From assembly GCA_007026445.1 (NCBI GenBank), contig VDMD01000137.1, positions 1 to 58,430 on the forward strand: DNA of 58,430 nucleotides. The letters run 5' to 3'. Position numbers and translations under genes: made by a program. This document shows positions 8,963 to 20,224 of the stretch, one piece after another (within the stretch, counting starts at the first letter, position 1; every line of letters starts with the position of its first letter). Under the pieces are notes generated by a model. That model saw nothing but the letters and a program-made list of their open reading frames with translations. It was not told the DNA's origin and searched no databases. The DNA is from Schizophyllum amplum (Eukaryota; Basidiomycota; Agaricomycetes; Agaricales; Schizophyllaceae).

Positions 8963-11485
8963 ATGTCGTCCACCAAAGATGCAGCTGACTCGAAGAAGAT
9001 AATTCGCGTCTCTACAGACGTACTCTACCGACGCTTTGCGTGCGGTTGGCAACGGCTGCCCTCCAAGGATGCGAAGGCACTTGCCACAACGCTTCGTGAA
9101 CGTGGTCTTTTAGGACCTGCAGCAGTCGACGCGGAAGACGGACTGGAAGGATACATTCGAGGATTATATTCTTCGATCACGCAAGCTGTAGAATATACAT
9201 ATCCGCAACAATTCTCGCACACCGGGCGCACGACATGCTACGAATGTTGCAAAGAAGATAGTGATGTCAAAACCAACATGAATGCCTCCGCGCTCAATGT
9301 CCTCCTTGCTAGATCCTCTAGAGGGATCGAGGAATTTGAGGAGTGCGCTCTTGATGCCTCCTTTATAGGAGCATTTTCGACATCCTCGGGCCTTCCCCAG
9401 GCACATCCGGTCGACGTAGGAGTCATACATTTTTGGAAGAGCAACAAAGCAGAGGTATTCCCACTTTGCGGATAACCTTCACAATTCTGACGCTACTCAA
9501 GGCCGAGCGCCTAAGCATCTCTTCAGCAAATTATGCTCTGCACAATGATCTTCGACGCAAGCACATCTTCACCGTCTCCATATCTGGCAAGAATATGGAC
9601 CGTGTCACCATCTATTGTCACTCCCGCATGTTCACGGTGGCCTCGAAGGTTTTTGATTTGCATAGAGTGAGCTTCTACTATCTTCCTTTCGAAAAGCTAC
9701 CGTCTGATTGAGCATCGTTATACAGAACACCGACGAATTGGTGCAATTCATACTATTTACGAAGTATGCCAGCACGGCGCAGCTTGGCCTCGACCCATCT
9801 TTGACACGGATCGTCGACGGCGACAACGATTTCCAGTACGAAGTCGAGGATAGGTCGTCGCACAAGATATACCGGACGATTAGCACTGCTATGGACTTCA
9901 GTCTGGAGACTGGGACGTTTAGCAGCGCAATACGCGCGTACAGACTCAAGGCCCTTCGAATGACCAAGGGCGCCGATTGCAGCATCCCAGGAGATTGGCA
10001 CAGCTGCGTTCTGCGCGACTACTGGTTGGGCGATTCCAATATCTACGCCCTGGACTTACCCGCGCGAACGGGCGTGGTGCTGAGCAACCTCGGACACGCT
10101 ACATGCACTACCGAGGGATACCGGGACAAAATCAAGAAGCTCACGACCGGCGACTGCACCGTTCTGGTGGCGGAATTCTCCACCGAACCATACGAACAGA
10201 AAAGGCAGACGGAGCGCCGTACGCACGACATCACTGTCTATGCGAAGACTAGCGAGGAACTGAACACGATCGAAGACCCCGCTAAGCTATTCCACGCGCT
10301 AAGCCAATGTGTCAATGGTATGTTATCTTTTCCGTCATCCTACCAGTTGACCAACCCAGTTCGCTAGCTCTTGACGGCATGCGCCGAGCTGGCCATATTC
10401 ATGGAGACATGGGGCCCGAAAACATCTTGGTCTCCTACCGCACGGCCGATGTATCTTTTGACACCAAGCAGCTCAATGGTGAATTCGCCGTCAAAATCAC
10501 AGGCATGGAATATCGTGGCATGTACAATAACGCGAAACGGCCTGATCTGCATGTAAGCCCCCACTTCTTATGCTTCTCTTCATGAAGCTGTCTGACGGTT
10601 TTGCAGGGCAATCCGAATTTTATCGCCGTCGAAGTTGCGCATGGAGCACACGTCTTCGCAAACCATACGCGCAGATCTTTCCTGAGATTCCGTCATGCCC
10701 TTGCATATTATTTCTTCGCATACAATCCACTGCACGACCTTGAATCCCTGCTTTGGATCGCCGTCGACTTCGTGCTCCACCATCTACCCCTCCGCTCGCC
10801 CATCGCCGACAGCTGGGAGAAGTGCAAGTTCTTGGTTAAGGCGCTGGAAGAGTACGGGGCGGCAATATTCCCCGTGCTAACATGGCGTGACACTGTGGAT
10901 AAGATGAAGTTCTATCGGCGGGGTGAGGTGCTGGAAAGGCCATGTACGAGGGAGGACATAGAAGACCTCGTCGCCGCAAGTCATGGCGAGCAATCCCCGC
11001 TGCTCCAGATCTTCCACGTCCTCGAGGAACTGGCGAACACATACAGGGCTGTCGAGAACACGGCCACGGTCTCTCGGGAAATATTCCATGCATACTATCG
11101 GGATATGAAGTGCTTCGAGCCGTCTCTGTTCGACACAAACGCAGGAATATATGCATGGGCGCGGTTGGTGTTTGCTCAACTTGCAATGCACTTCGCAGCT
11201 GGGCACGATCCTGTCGTCAGGGTGGACCAGGTGAACAGGGATACCGGCGCGCCCTTGCAATTCGCACGAGTTGCTGCGCCAGCAGCTCAGACGCAGCCTG
11301 AAACGGACGGTGCTATGGTTTCTCAAGATGCTCTTGAGGCAATACAGGATACCGACATTACAATGGGCGAACCAACCAACGAACAAGCACCAAGACCGGG
11401 GAAGCGGAAGCCTGAGGACGAGCTGGAGGCAACAGAGCCTCACAAGAACAAACGAGCACGCGAAACGCCGGCTGTTCTACAATGA
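8963..11485 (+). CDS. FunK1-family protein kinase-like protein (apparently intact, catalytic motifs degenerate)
   Basis: Five exons; introns 9455-9501, 9667-9725, 10318-10367 and 10553-10606 are all GT-AG and in phase. Seen: FunK1-type N-terminal part (YALHNDLRRKHIFTVS, then NTDELVQFILFTKYAS), a kinase C-lobe with AGHIHGDMGPENILV in place of HRD...N, KITGMEY where DFG/DLE is expected, and the family's PLHDLESLLWIAVD helix. The C-terminus is basic and acidic mixed (KKRARE-like), as is common in FunK1. Family: basidiomycete-expanded kinases of mostly unknown substrate. Odd: the HRD arginine is glycine and the metal-binding DFG aspartate appears lost, so it may be a pseudokinase. Its paralog lies at 16051-29256. 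Confidence 0.85.
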
Positions 11486-11616
11486 GAAGAGTATCGGTTG
11501 GCATGGGATGCTTGTCGTCAATCATGTATTCACTCTGGGTTATGCACGCAACTTATATCATTGATACAACGTCCGAACGTCAGCGCCCGTGAGCAATATA
11601 CAGGTCAAGCCAGCAT

Positions 11617-13705
11617 CTACACCCCGGCAAGTATCTTCTCGACCAGCGCGCGCTTCATGAATTGCTCCTCAGCAAGGACGCGGGTGGTCTGCGACACGTT
11701 ATATTAGGCCAGAGTAGAGTAATATAAGCGCCACTCACCCGCATCCATTCGCCCACACCCATACGACCGGCTGCCAGCGCGCGATGCAAATGGTAGATTG
11801 TATCCTCGATCGCCATGTCTTCCGCGACGAGGGTAATGAGCCTGATTTGCCACAAAGTCGTTGTCAGCAAAGATCTCGTCAGCGCACGCAGAGCCACTGA
11901 CTGGTTCCATAATATTCCGGCGCCGCACACCATCTCGTCGACGCCGACCTCCTTCGCCTTCGCCACGGCGAGCCTGCGCTCCGCCTCTCCTACGACGCTC
12001 GCATACCGTTCGTGCACACCATCGCAGACTGACTTGACTGCAATGAGCCGGCCGCGCTCGTCGGCGATGGCTGCTGCTCCCCTGTTATAACGCATCAGTA
12101 CCGGGATTATGACAAGAAATCATACGCCCACCTCTCCAAACCTTCCTTAACTCTCCGCATGCGTTCCATCTCTCCCATGTGTCGTGTCTCTAGCCCCGAA
12201 AGAGAAGATTGCAGAGCCTGATGAAGAGACGCATGTAATGCCAGGAGTTGCGGGTTGGGTGGGCGTGGAGGTGGCGGCGCGCCTGTCGCCTGAGGCGTGG
12301 TTATTGACGGCCCATCATCGTCCTCGTCCATAATGTCGGGCGGTGGTATGTGAGGTGCTGGGGGAGGAGCCGGCGCGAGGATTGGAGGCGGAGTGGAGAT
12401 GCGTATGATGGTAAGGAAGGCGCGGGCCCTGGTACAAAGCGCTGTGAAGGGTCAAATGCCGGCACATATTGCTGTGGATGGACCGCGGCTGGCGTATATT
12501 GCTGCGGCGGTAGTGGCGGAGGAGGCGGCTGATGGGATGCTGGAGAGTATCCCGAGGACTCTGGTGGAGGAGGCGGTTGAGCGTATATCGGTGCCTGCTG
12601 GGCGTATGCCGGATGCGCGCTATGAGGGGGTGGTGGCGATGACGCGTGCAGCTGCGACAGGAGATGCGGCGGAGGTGGCGGCGGAGATGGCCCTACTTGC
12701 TGAGGCGCTCGTAGGACTGGCGGTGGCGATCGCGGGGAATATACCGGCGATGGTCCCGAGGGTGAAGGAGATGTGATGCCATATATAGGATTCGCGCCCT
12801 GCGGGACAGGTGGTACAGGAGGAGGTCCTTCACGCGACACCGGTGTGGATACAGTTGTGTTTTGTGCGGGTGAGGATGCAGAATACGGCGGGACCGGCTG
12901 ATAGGGAGATGGATGGGCAGCCGTGGAGATCGTTCGCGTGTGGACGTGCGTGACGGATGGGCGTAGTGCGTGTGTCGGGCGCGGAGGTGGAGGCGGAGGT
13001 GTGCCATGGGGCGATGCAGCGGTTTCCCGCGCGGGCGCTGCAGGTTGACTGGAAGGCTTCGCGTACACCGGTGGCTCGAGGCCGAATTGATGTTGCAGAC
13101 TCTCCAAAATGCCAACCAGCGTGCAGCCCTGTGCGTCTTCATGAACAGCGGTAGCAGATCCTTGTAAGAATACGTACTTCATTCTTCCTCCTCCAGTTCC
13201 GTGCGTAATCACCTTCGACCAGTCCGCTGACATCGACATCCTTGCTCTTACTGCAAAGCTGTCAGAAGGTATCCTACGCAAGACTCGGTCTTTCAACGCA
13301 CCGCACGACCATCCCGGTAGTGGGGACCACATACACTATTGGTGGTGTCGAACCATAGTCCAGGGGAATCCACACTGAGAGCGGAATGTTGTATGCCGCG
13401 CCTCTACGCCTCGTAAACGCTCATCGCCCATCCATCAACACAAGCGCTCTGACCTGAAGACGACAGGTAGAAGACCATGAACGCAGAGAAGCAAATGACT
13501 GCGTCCATCATCGTATATGTACACATCGGATTTGACGTGTAGCGTCGCATATCGGCTCAGCGCGTCTGACCATGAGCAAGCGCCGCGTGCGCGACAAACG
13601 ATTCTCACCGGTGACATGTTGTACAACAAGTGCGCGCTGAACATATGGAAGCGATGCTGTCGTCTGTTGGAGCCAGCGTAACGTCGGCGGAGACACCGAG
13701 GACAT
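11617..13705 (-). CDS. VPS23: ESCRT-I subunit VPS23/Tsg101 (UEV domain plus steadiness box)
   Basis: Start at 13705; introns 13566-13608, 13404-13453, 13251-13301, 13129-13177, 12082-12131, 11842-11901 and 11689-11738, all GT-AG and phase-consistent. Seen: N-terminal UEV domain (SDVYIYDDGRSHLLLCVHG, YNIPLSVWIPLDYGSTPPIV, GDYARNWRRKNE, LEPPVYAKP), a long Pro/Gln/Tyr-rich linker, a coiled coil, and the C-terminal steadiness box (LVAEDMAIEDTIYHLHRAL, then EEQFMKRALVEKIL). Family: ESCRT-I binds ubiquitinated cargo at endosomes and feeds multivesicular body sorting. Odd: within the linker the frame changes near 12385-12400 without a convincing intron; the sequence on both sides is clearly the same protein, so a one-base sequence error is suspected. 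Confidence 0.92.
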
Positions 13706-13957
13706 TGAGAGGCTCCTGAGATTCTCGTCGACCGTGACGAGAGACGGAATTGAACGGTCCGGACAAAGTAAGTATTGCGCGCGCACGTGAGCAAAGTTGA
13801 ACTTCGCACTATATTAGTGACTTTGAGTAGGTGCGCTGAGCAGGCTCTGAGTCTGACTCTTCACTTGAAGTGAGCCGTGATGAAAATGCGTGAAGCATTG
13901 GATGAGGAAGCTACAAAGATACACATGTATAGTACTGAGATATTCGGTGTGGTAAGG

Positions 13958-15709
13958 CTAACGATCACAATCCTCTGCAGCGTATGGCCTACTATAGTGC
14001 GTAACTCTGATTCCTAGCCCTCCCATATACCTTTCCCTGTTCTGCCAGATCAGAACGCCACGCGGTAACATCTTCACCAACCGTTCGTAGTCCTCCCTAG
14101 CCATCTTCCACTTATTCGCATCGGGTTCCTCTATGCGGATTTCTAGATGCTTCAGACGGCCCCCATTTGCAGCGCGCTTCGCTATCATGCTGGTCATCGT
14201 GTGGCCGTCCAAGCTTGCCATGATATAACCGTCCAATCTGAAGGACTCCAATAGTGGGAAGACACGTGCATCGCCCAGGAATGAGAGGTCGAGCAGCAAA
14301 GGCTCGCAATCACAGTCGACTCGCACTTGCAGGGTTTGAAGCTCTTTAGTGGCGCTGGCGGAGGAGATGAAGTCCCATTCCTTCACGGTGAAATCCAGCA
14401 TGTGTAAATTGCGTAGGGCACCCTGAGATCGTGCCAGAAACGATGCGAGGGGACTGCGAGAGGGGTCGTAGGCAAGGCAGGATTGCGGCCACGAAGTTTG
14501 CAGAGTGAGGGTGTGCAAACGAGGTGCCGTCATCCGATTCAGGAAATTCTCTTGTTGCGTGTGCGCCCCTTGGTACGCTCTGTCAATTGTGAGGTCCTGC
14601 AAATTCTCGAAAGTGTGATGCGTCGTCGAGGGTGTCATTTGGTGATGTTCATTTGTCCCTCCGCGCATCATATGCGATAATGTCGTGAGCTGAGGGCAAT
14701 TCGCAACTAGCATGTCGAGAAGGTAGGCATCGGAGCAGTATTCGGCCGTGAGTGAAGTGATCTGTTTCCAAGGAAGGCACATCGAGGTTGGGTGAGACTT
14801 TGCCCGGAAGTTTTTTATTGTGAGATGGTGAAGGAGAGGTGCGTGCATGAATACGTGGTGCTTGTCCGCAGTGACTGACGTCAAGTGGTCCACTTCAATT
14901 TCGAGTCGTTCCAGCCGCGCTAACGAGCGCTGGCCAAATGTCTCAAAGAACTCGTCCGCCGCTATTCGCAGTGAGCACCAAGAGCTGGAGTACTCCATGA
15001 CCATCGGAAACCAATCCAGCCATCTATCTCCAAGACAATGTGGGGCGAATGTCACAGTATGAGCGAGAGTCTCGTTTCCGATGCGTGACAGATAGAGTCG
15101 CAGTCGACGGATGGCGACACGCTTCCAGGTATTCTCTTCGGATGTGCCAAGCCGGTATGGAAGGAAACCAAACGATGAGCCCGGTAATATGCAGTGGACG
15201 GGTACTCTCGCCCATATCTTCGACGTGTTGATCATGACGTCTGCGTAGCATGTAGGCTATGAGCGTTCGCGCAGACAAAACAATATGACACGCACCGCGC
15301 CAGACTTTCGAGACGCTGCTAAGGACCAGTGGCATCGGCAATTTGTCGCACATGTACTCTCCGTCGTCGTCGCAAACGAGGTCGAACACCTCCGAGAGAA
15401 GTTCGACCGGTAAACGACGTACAGGGGCAACCAATGCTTGCCGATACTGCGCTGCAGTATCTTCTTCAGCTCCTCCATGGCTTCCGCCTGCGCCAAAATT
15501 TTCATGATCTCCTCTTCGATGGATGCGAGGTGCTGGTAGGTGTCCAATATGGCGAGCTGGATGGCCTGCGCTTCGGTGTCGGACGGCAGCCGGCGTCGTC
15601 GCAGGTCATCTCGCGCGGATGGGGCTGGGAGAGCCTGCTGGGGAACCTTGTACGAGCGGCTGCATTCGCGGCACAATGTCACGGAGAGATTCTGATGGTC
15701 TTCGGTCAT
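13958..15709 (-). CDS. F-box domain protein with leucine-rich C-terminal region
   Basis: Two exons, 15709-15296 and 15240-13958, with a 55-bp intron. Seen: an N-terminal CREC motif, a coiled-coil stretch (LASIEEEIMKILAQAE), then an F-box-like motif VAPVRRLPVELLSEVFDLVC and PLVLSSVSKVWR. The remaining 425 residues are rich in LxxLxL repeats, as in many basidiomycete F-box proteins. Family: such proteins link substrates to SCF ubiquitin ligases; substrates differ and none can be named. Odd: the coiled coil and the F-box are in different frames; the shift is near 15434 and no donor site is nearby, so one missing base is likely. Alternatively translation begins downstream. Confidence 0.75.
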
Positions 15710-16050
15710 GATGAAGGTGAAGGATACGCTCAGCGAACAAACCGAGCGAAGGGAGCGGCTGATGCCGGACCGAACACGTGTATTTCCCAGTCATACGGGG
15801 CGACGGCCCGGCTCCCATCATTGTTCAACTTGGCCTTCGCCACCAATTCGCCACCACGTTGCCTGCACGAACAAAGAGCTGCTGCGCGCCATTACATATC
15901 GGCTGGCCTTCAACATTCAACCCCCTCGGGCCATCCAAACACATATAACGTGAGTCTTCGCCCTCCTGCACCCTGTTCCCGTCCTCTTCTTCACCGACAA
16001 CGATCACCGTCACTTCCGTAACGCCACTCGTCTGGTGCCGTGTCTGATCA
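15710..16050. other. 341-bp gap between divergent F-box and FunK1 genes
   Basis: No coding signal supported on either strand. It should hold the promoters of the F-box gene and of the interrupted FunK1 gene. Confidence 0.5.
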
Positions 16051-16474
16051 TGTCCTCCAAGAAGCGTCCTCCGCCTCCCCAAGTCCCTCAAGACTCACCG
16101 TCTAAGGGCGCAGTGCAGCACGCCAAGGAACGACACATGCGGAACCTCGAGCAAACCCGCGACTACTACATTAACGAGTCGCGCGACTACGCGAGTGCGG
16201 CGTCAACGATTTCTACACCACCTACTGTATGTGCCAGACTGGCAGCGTCTACCTGCTGAAGATATTACCCGAGTTATTGGTCGACTCAAGGAAAACAAGG
16301 TGCTCAAGAACGACGAATGGACGGATCTTCCGGCAAAGCCAGCCGCGACCATGACGGAGAACGATCATTACGCCGCACTGCAACCTATTTTCGAGGCCAT
16401 CTTGATTCTTGACTGCCGCTGAGGACGTTGGACTGTTCTCCCACGATGACCGCACGGCGACCTTTGAATGTCGG
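16051..16474 (+). pseudogene. 5' part of a FunK1 kinase gene, cut by a retroelement
   Basis: Starts at ATG 16051 with a Lys/Pro-rich leader. A 43-bp intron (16195-16237) joins in phase to WQRLPAEDITRVIGRLKENK, which matches WQRLPSKDAKALATTLRER in the FunK1 at 8963. The reading frame continues to FEAIL and then, after an apparent one-base shift near 16410, to DVGLFSHDDRTATFECR. At 16474 the host sequence stops after the CGG codon and retroelement sequence begins. The rest of the gene resumes at 27090 with CCT AAC AAG, so the uninterrupted reading would be ECR-PNKE. Without the downstream kinase lobe this piece cannot be functional. Confidence 0.8.
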
Positions 16475-16598
16475 TCTATGCGTGCTCGTCTGGGTGAACA
16501 ATCTGCGATTGCGGTCCAAGGCGGGTCGCCGTGATGTGACCGCGAGCGGCAGCCGGTGGGAATCCGGACTGCACGACTCTCGGCCGCAAGCACGGGCC
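16475..16598 (-). repeat. Ngaro B2 split direct repeat
   Basis: 124 bp starting TCTATGCGTGCTCGTCTGGG on the + strand, matching B1 (16856-16979) along its full length by eye. It forms the outer end of the element against the FunK1 exon. Confidence 0.9.
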
Positions 16599-16855
16599 TG
16601 CCACGAGGGACTGTACATACTACAGGAGCGAGAAGCGAAGTACGAATAAGTACGAGAAAAAGGTAAGAAAATCGTAAGAAGGGAGGAGGGAGGGAGAAAA
16701 CAAAATTGAGCAGCTGCAAGTACTGCGAGCATGCTGTGAGTGGTGGTAGGTACGAAGCGAGACGAAGAGTAAGTACAAAGGCGCGCCGCGCCTATGGGCG
16801 CGGCACGTGCTTCCTCGCGTGCATAGACCGCGGTCAAAGGGCTTTGACCGTTCCA
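16599..16855 (-). repeat. Ngaro A2 split direct repeat
   Basis: 257 bp between the two B copies, ending GGGCTTTGACCGTTCCA. It matches A1 (26873-27089) from AGAAAACAAAAT onward apart from an internal duplication in A1. Its first 80 or so bases have no counterpart in A1. Confidence 0.85.
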
Positions 16856-16979
16856 TCTATGCGTGCTCGTCTGGGTGAACAATCTGCGATTGCGGTCCAA
16901 GGCGGGTCGCCGTGATGTGACCGCGAGCGGCAGCCGGTGGGAATCCGGACTGCACGACTCTCGGCCGCAAGCACGGGCC
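16856..16979 (-). repeat. Ngaro B1 split direct repeat
   Basis: 124 bp, the inner copy of B, abutting A2 at 16855. The junction A2-B1 (GTTCCA then TCTATGCG) shows exactly where A and B end and so fixes both outer borders of the element. Confidence 0.9.
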
Positions 16980-17059
16980 AAACCAAGCAGCGCCGGAAGG
17001 CCAGAGGACTGGGAGGCGCAAGCCGTGGAAGCGGCCAACGAGAGGTGTCATGCGGATGT

Positions 17060-17291
17060 TCAAGACGAGCAGATGTCGGGACGAGATGAGGGATCGAGCA
17101 CATGAGGATGGGGTGAAAGGACGACTGGACTCGCCTGTCGGTCGAGGTATGGTGCAAGGGAGAAGAGACGGGTGAATTCGAAGCGGGAAGCGGCATCCGC
17201 GAGACCATTCTCCTTTGTGGGCAGCCATCGTACCTCAAATGTAAAGTCGAGTTGTGAGGCAAAGCCAATGAGTTGGCGCAAGAGCTCCATG
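17060..17291 (-). pseudogene. RNase H 3' part of the Ngaro element
   Basis: Reads MELLRQLIGFASQLDFTFEV, then WLPTKENGLADAASR, the end of a DIRS/Ngaro RNase H. Joined to 20103-20224 after removing the inserted element 17292-20102 and one copy of a 2-bp duplication, the frame is continuous (APV-MELL). The open frame ends soon after, and no recombinase domain follows. Confidence 0.8.
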
Positions 17292-20102
17292 CATCAGGAA
17301 ACGTTTCGAGTCTTATCCATCTTGTTCGTCTGGCTGACTTTTTCCAGATAATTAAGACCACAAGTTTTTGAACTTACACAAGTTCAGCTACCTTACGACA
17401 AGGCTGAGATCACCAGTGATACTGATAGGTACTCTAATTATGACTGAAAATTGACACTAAATATACTCATACGGTAGCTCTTCCCACCAGGCGGGCACGC
17501 GACGCGTGGTACATGATTAGGGCGAGAGCAAAAACCGTATGACCTTGCGCGACGAGCTGGCCAATCGCCTCCCGCGCTGGGCACTTGTCTGCACAGCTAG
17601 GGTGTAAGTCAGAGCTGGAGCCGGGCAGTGGCGCGAGATGACGCGCATTCTCGACGCCGTGAGATGGTGCACGTACGCCTGCGCACGACTGTGATCGAGG
17701 AGCGGGCCGCGCGCCCGCGCGCAGTGAATGGGCCTGTCGGCCATGGAGAGGTGATGCGTGGCGTGCAGGCGTGAGGCTGCGGTGAGCACGCAGGAGACTA
17801 CGGCAAGCGTGGGAGATGAGGTGTAGGTGGTGAGAGGCGGAGAGACGAGCACGGACGTGGATGGTTCCGTGAGCATCGTGTGGCGCTTGGCGGGAGGTCG
17901 GTAGTCGACGCCATGCGCGGCTGCGCGCGCGCCTCGGATGCGGGGTTGAGGTTGCCAAACACAGCGGGAAGCGTGGGCTCGAGTGGCTGATAAGTCATCG
18001 TGCGCCGCCCGCTCTACTCGCAATGACGGGCGGCAAGTAGCGGTGAGGCGCTGCTCGCCGTGCTAGCGCAATCCCTCTCACTCTTGGCGCAATCGTGCAC
18101 TTGCGCCAACCGCATTGAGGACGAGCGCGAGAGCGCCGCAGTGTCATCGCACGCACGGCTGCCAGCAGCGTCGGAGCTGCCCCTTGCAACTTTCCCTCGG
18201 GTAAAGGCGTAGTATAACCTGTAAGTATCATATATATCGGATACGGTGTGAAGCTTAGCGGACGCACCTGGGCGGTGAGCGCTCACAGCGCCTCGCCCGC
18301 AATGTCCATCGTTGCGCGCTCAGGCTTGAAGCGCCCCGTTTTGCGTAGACGTTGAGGAGGGGTGGGGTCATACTAAGTATCTCGAGGACTGATTCGAAAG
18401 AGAGGAAGGGAAGACGAACGCGGCGCGACCGCGGTTGTCGGGAAAGAAACGTCGATCGCGGACGCTGGGCGTCTCAGACCGGTCCGCGCGTTGCCGTCCT
18501 TGTGGTACAGGCACACGGCAGACGGGGCGTGCAAAGGAGCGTCGACGTGGGCATTGGCGTGTGAGGTATAGCCTATAGGGTGTGGCGCGCGGTGAGAAAA
18601 GCAGTCGTATGTAAGTAGATAATTCAAGTGCCGTAAGCCTGCCCTCAAGTAAATTCACGTGACCGGCGCAGAGCGGCCGATCTCGGAACGCCACGTCGTT
18701 CTTCATTCCTTGCCTGAGCCATCCCCTGGTCCATCCCCTCGTCCCTTCCCCGTCTCGCCTGCATCTGCGGCGTCCTGGCGCCAACGCTTACCGGCTCTGC
18801 TTGCGTCGCTCATCTCGAGAACAAACAATCCGAGTGCTTAACAGCAACAGTCCGCCCGAAGACCTGGACCCCCTCGCTGCACGTTTTGGCGGCTCAGGAT
18901 GTATCGTCGTGATCGCTGAGGACCGGCTGAGGCGGCAGGACGATCGAATTGCCAACTCAAAGTGGCAGCGACTTCGCTCCGGTGCGTAATCATCACTTAC
19001 CACTTCCATGTGCTAAGTACTTGTGCTCGAGGCGTCGTCGTCGACCGCGAACAGTCGCAGGCCGTGAAGGCTCATCCCTGCCGTCGTCGAGGCAGGAGGG
19101 CGTCTCGCAAGATGGATGAGGGATACTGGGCCCCCGTACCCTCAAAAGGCAGCAGAGACAAGGTCTCGAGGCGTAGCGGTTCAACACTGAGGATACCGCC
19201 AAAGAAGGCGAGCGTGTGCAAGCGCGCGGCAGGTGCGTCGTTGTGTTCTGCCCATGACCCATCCCTGACATGTCCCCTTACAGCCCTCGCGAGCGAAGCG
19301 CGCCCGCACGGTCGTGCCGCTGTGCGAGGAGTCTGTCCGTGCCGCCTGGCTCCAGCAGGGGCACAGAGGTGTCCCTCTGATTGCGAGGTGGGGCCTAGTC
19401 GCCGTACACCTCGAGGTAGACAACGTCTTGTCTTTGCTGTCGAGGTCGCGGCCGTCTCACCTTCCATTGGCAACCATTAGGCCAGCCGTGGCTTGTCGCC
19501 TTTGCCTTCGAGGCGCCGCGTCGACCGCGAAGGGTCGTCGCTCCCCTCGACCACGAGGCGGCGGATGTCACTGTGAGAGAGTGCCGTCTCGAAAGGCAGG
19601 CGATCAGCGGCCATGCATCCTGGCAGGGGCGATGCGTCGCGTCGGACGTTGACAGAGGAAGGCGGCGGCGGGGGTCGTCAAAGGAGTGTCCTTGAGGGGC
19701 AACGATCGTATCACGCATACCTGCCCTGCCCTGCCCCCTCACGTGTCCGCCCACCATACTCCCCTTCCATTCTCCCTCACCCCCTCCCTCGCTTTGTTTA
19801 CCTTCCCTGTTCTGCTCACATGTCGTAGGGTTTCTGTAGCAGTCGTAGTACATCATGTAGTAGTAATAGTCCAATACAAAGTCCTTGTTGCACTATCTAG
19901 CCTGAATTGAGCAACAAGCATCTGGTCCAAGGAGAGAAACTTGTTGTCTGGGCTGTATATCTTATGGTCTTGTCTGGTCTGCTTAATCTTGTACGACTTG
20001 TCTTGCGGGCTGGAATAAGCAGGTCCCTTCTTAAGCAAGTTCTGATCTTACCGTCTTATTCACTGCTACCAGACAGATAAGACACGAAAACGTTTCCTGA
20101 TG
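17292..20102. mobile_element. Non-autonomous TIR DNA transposon, copy 1 (2811 bp)
   Basis: Bounded by inverted repeats: CATCAGGAAACGTTT at the left end and its complement AAACGTTTCCTGATG at the right, with imperfect match extending to about 26 bp (GTCTTATC). It is flanked by a 2-bp duplication (TG); removing the element and one TG restores the RNase H frame of the host retroelement. Copy 2 lies exactly 5735 bp further on with no length difference. No transposase motif was recognised in any frame. A possible spliced coding segment lies at about 18801-19379. Confidence 0.9.
18801..19379 (+). other. Possible spliced coding segment carried by the 2.8-kb element
   Basis: Three open blocks join in phase across GT-AG introns: about 18801-18981 (PLAARFGGSGCIVVIAEDRL), 19032-19232 (KMDEGYWAPVPSKGSRDKVS) after intron 18982-19031, and 19294-19367 (KRARTVVPLCEESVRAAW) after intron 19233-19293. 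Third codon positions are G/C-rich. No start codon is clear and no family was recognised. The exon-intron form without a start fits a captured host gene fragment, but chance open frames are possible. The same segment is repeated at +5735. Confidence 0.3.
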
Positions 20103-20224
20103 TGACGGGTGCGGAGCGGATAGACAGGTTGCGAATGGCGTTGAATACATTGGTGTTGTCGGTGTGAAAGATGATGTTTTTGCCATGGAATTCCGGCCCC
20201 CAGCAGCGAATGGCGCGAATTTCC
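20103..20224 (-). pseudogene. RNase H middle part of the Ngaro element
   Basis: Reads EIRAIRCWGPEFHGK, then IIFHTDNTNVFNAIRN, containing the conserved HxDN of this RNase H class. It is an island between copy 1 of the 2.8-kb element and the older insertion at about 20225-22062. Confidence 0.8.

Noticed and set aside
12393..12776. 127-codon open frame on the + strand
   Set aside because: Antisense to the Pro/Gln-rich linker of VPS23; the low-complexity linker opens the opposite strand.
16475..16979. B1/A2/B2 block as an LTR-retrotransposon solo LTR pair
   Set aside because: The repeats are split (A and B), there is no TG...CA end, no target duplication, and the RT is of DIRS/Ngaro type.
17467..18023. 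Long minus-strand frames inside the 2.8-kb element
   Set aside because: Overlapping frames of similar length in GC-rich DNA, no conserved motif, no splicing logic; present in both copies only because the copies are identical.
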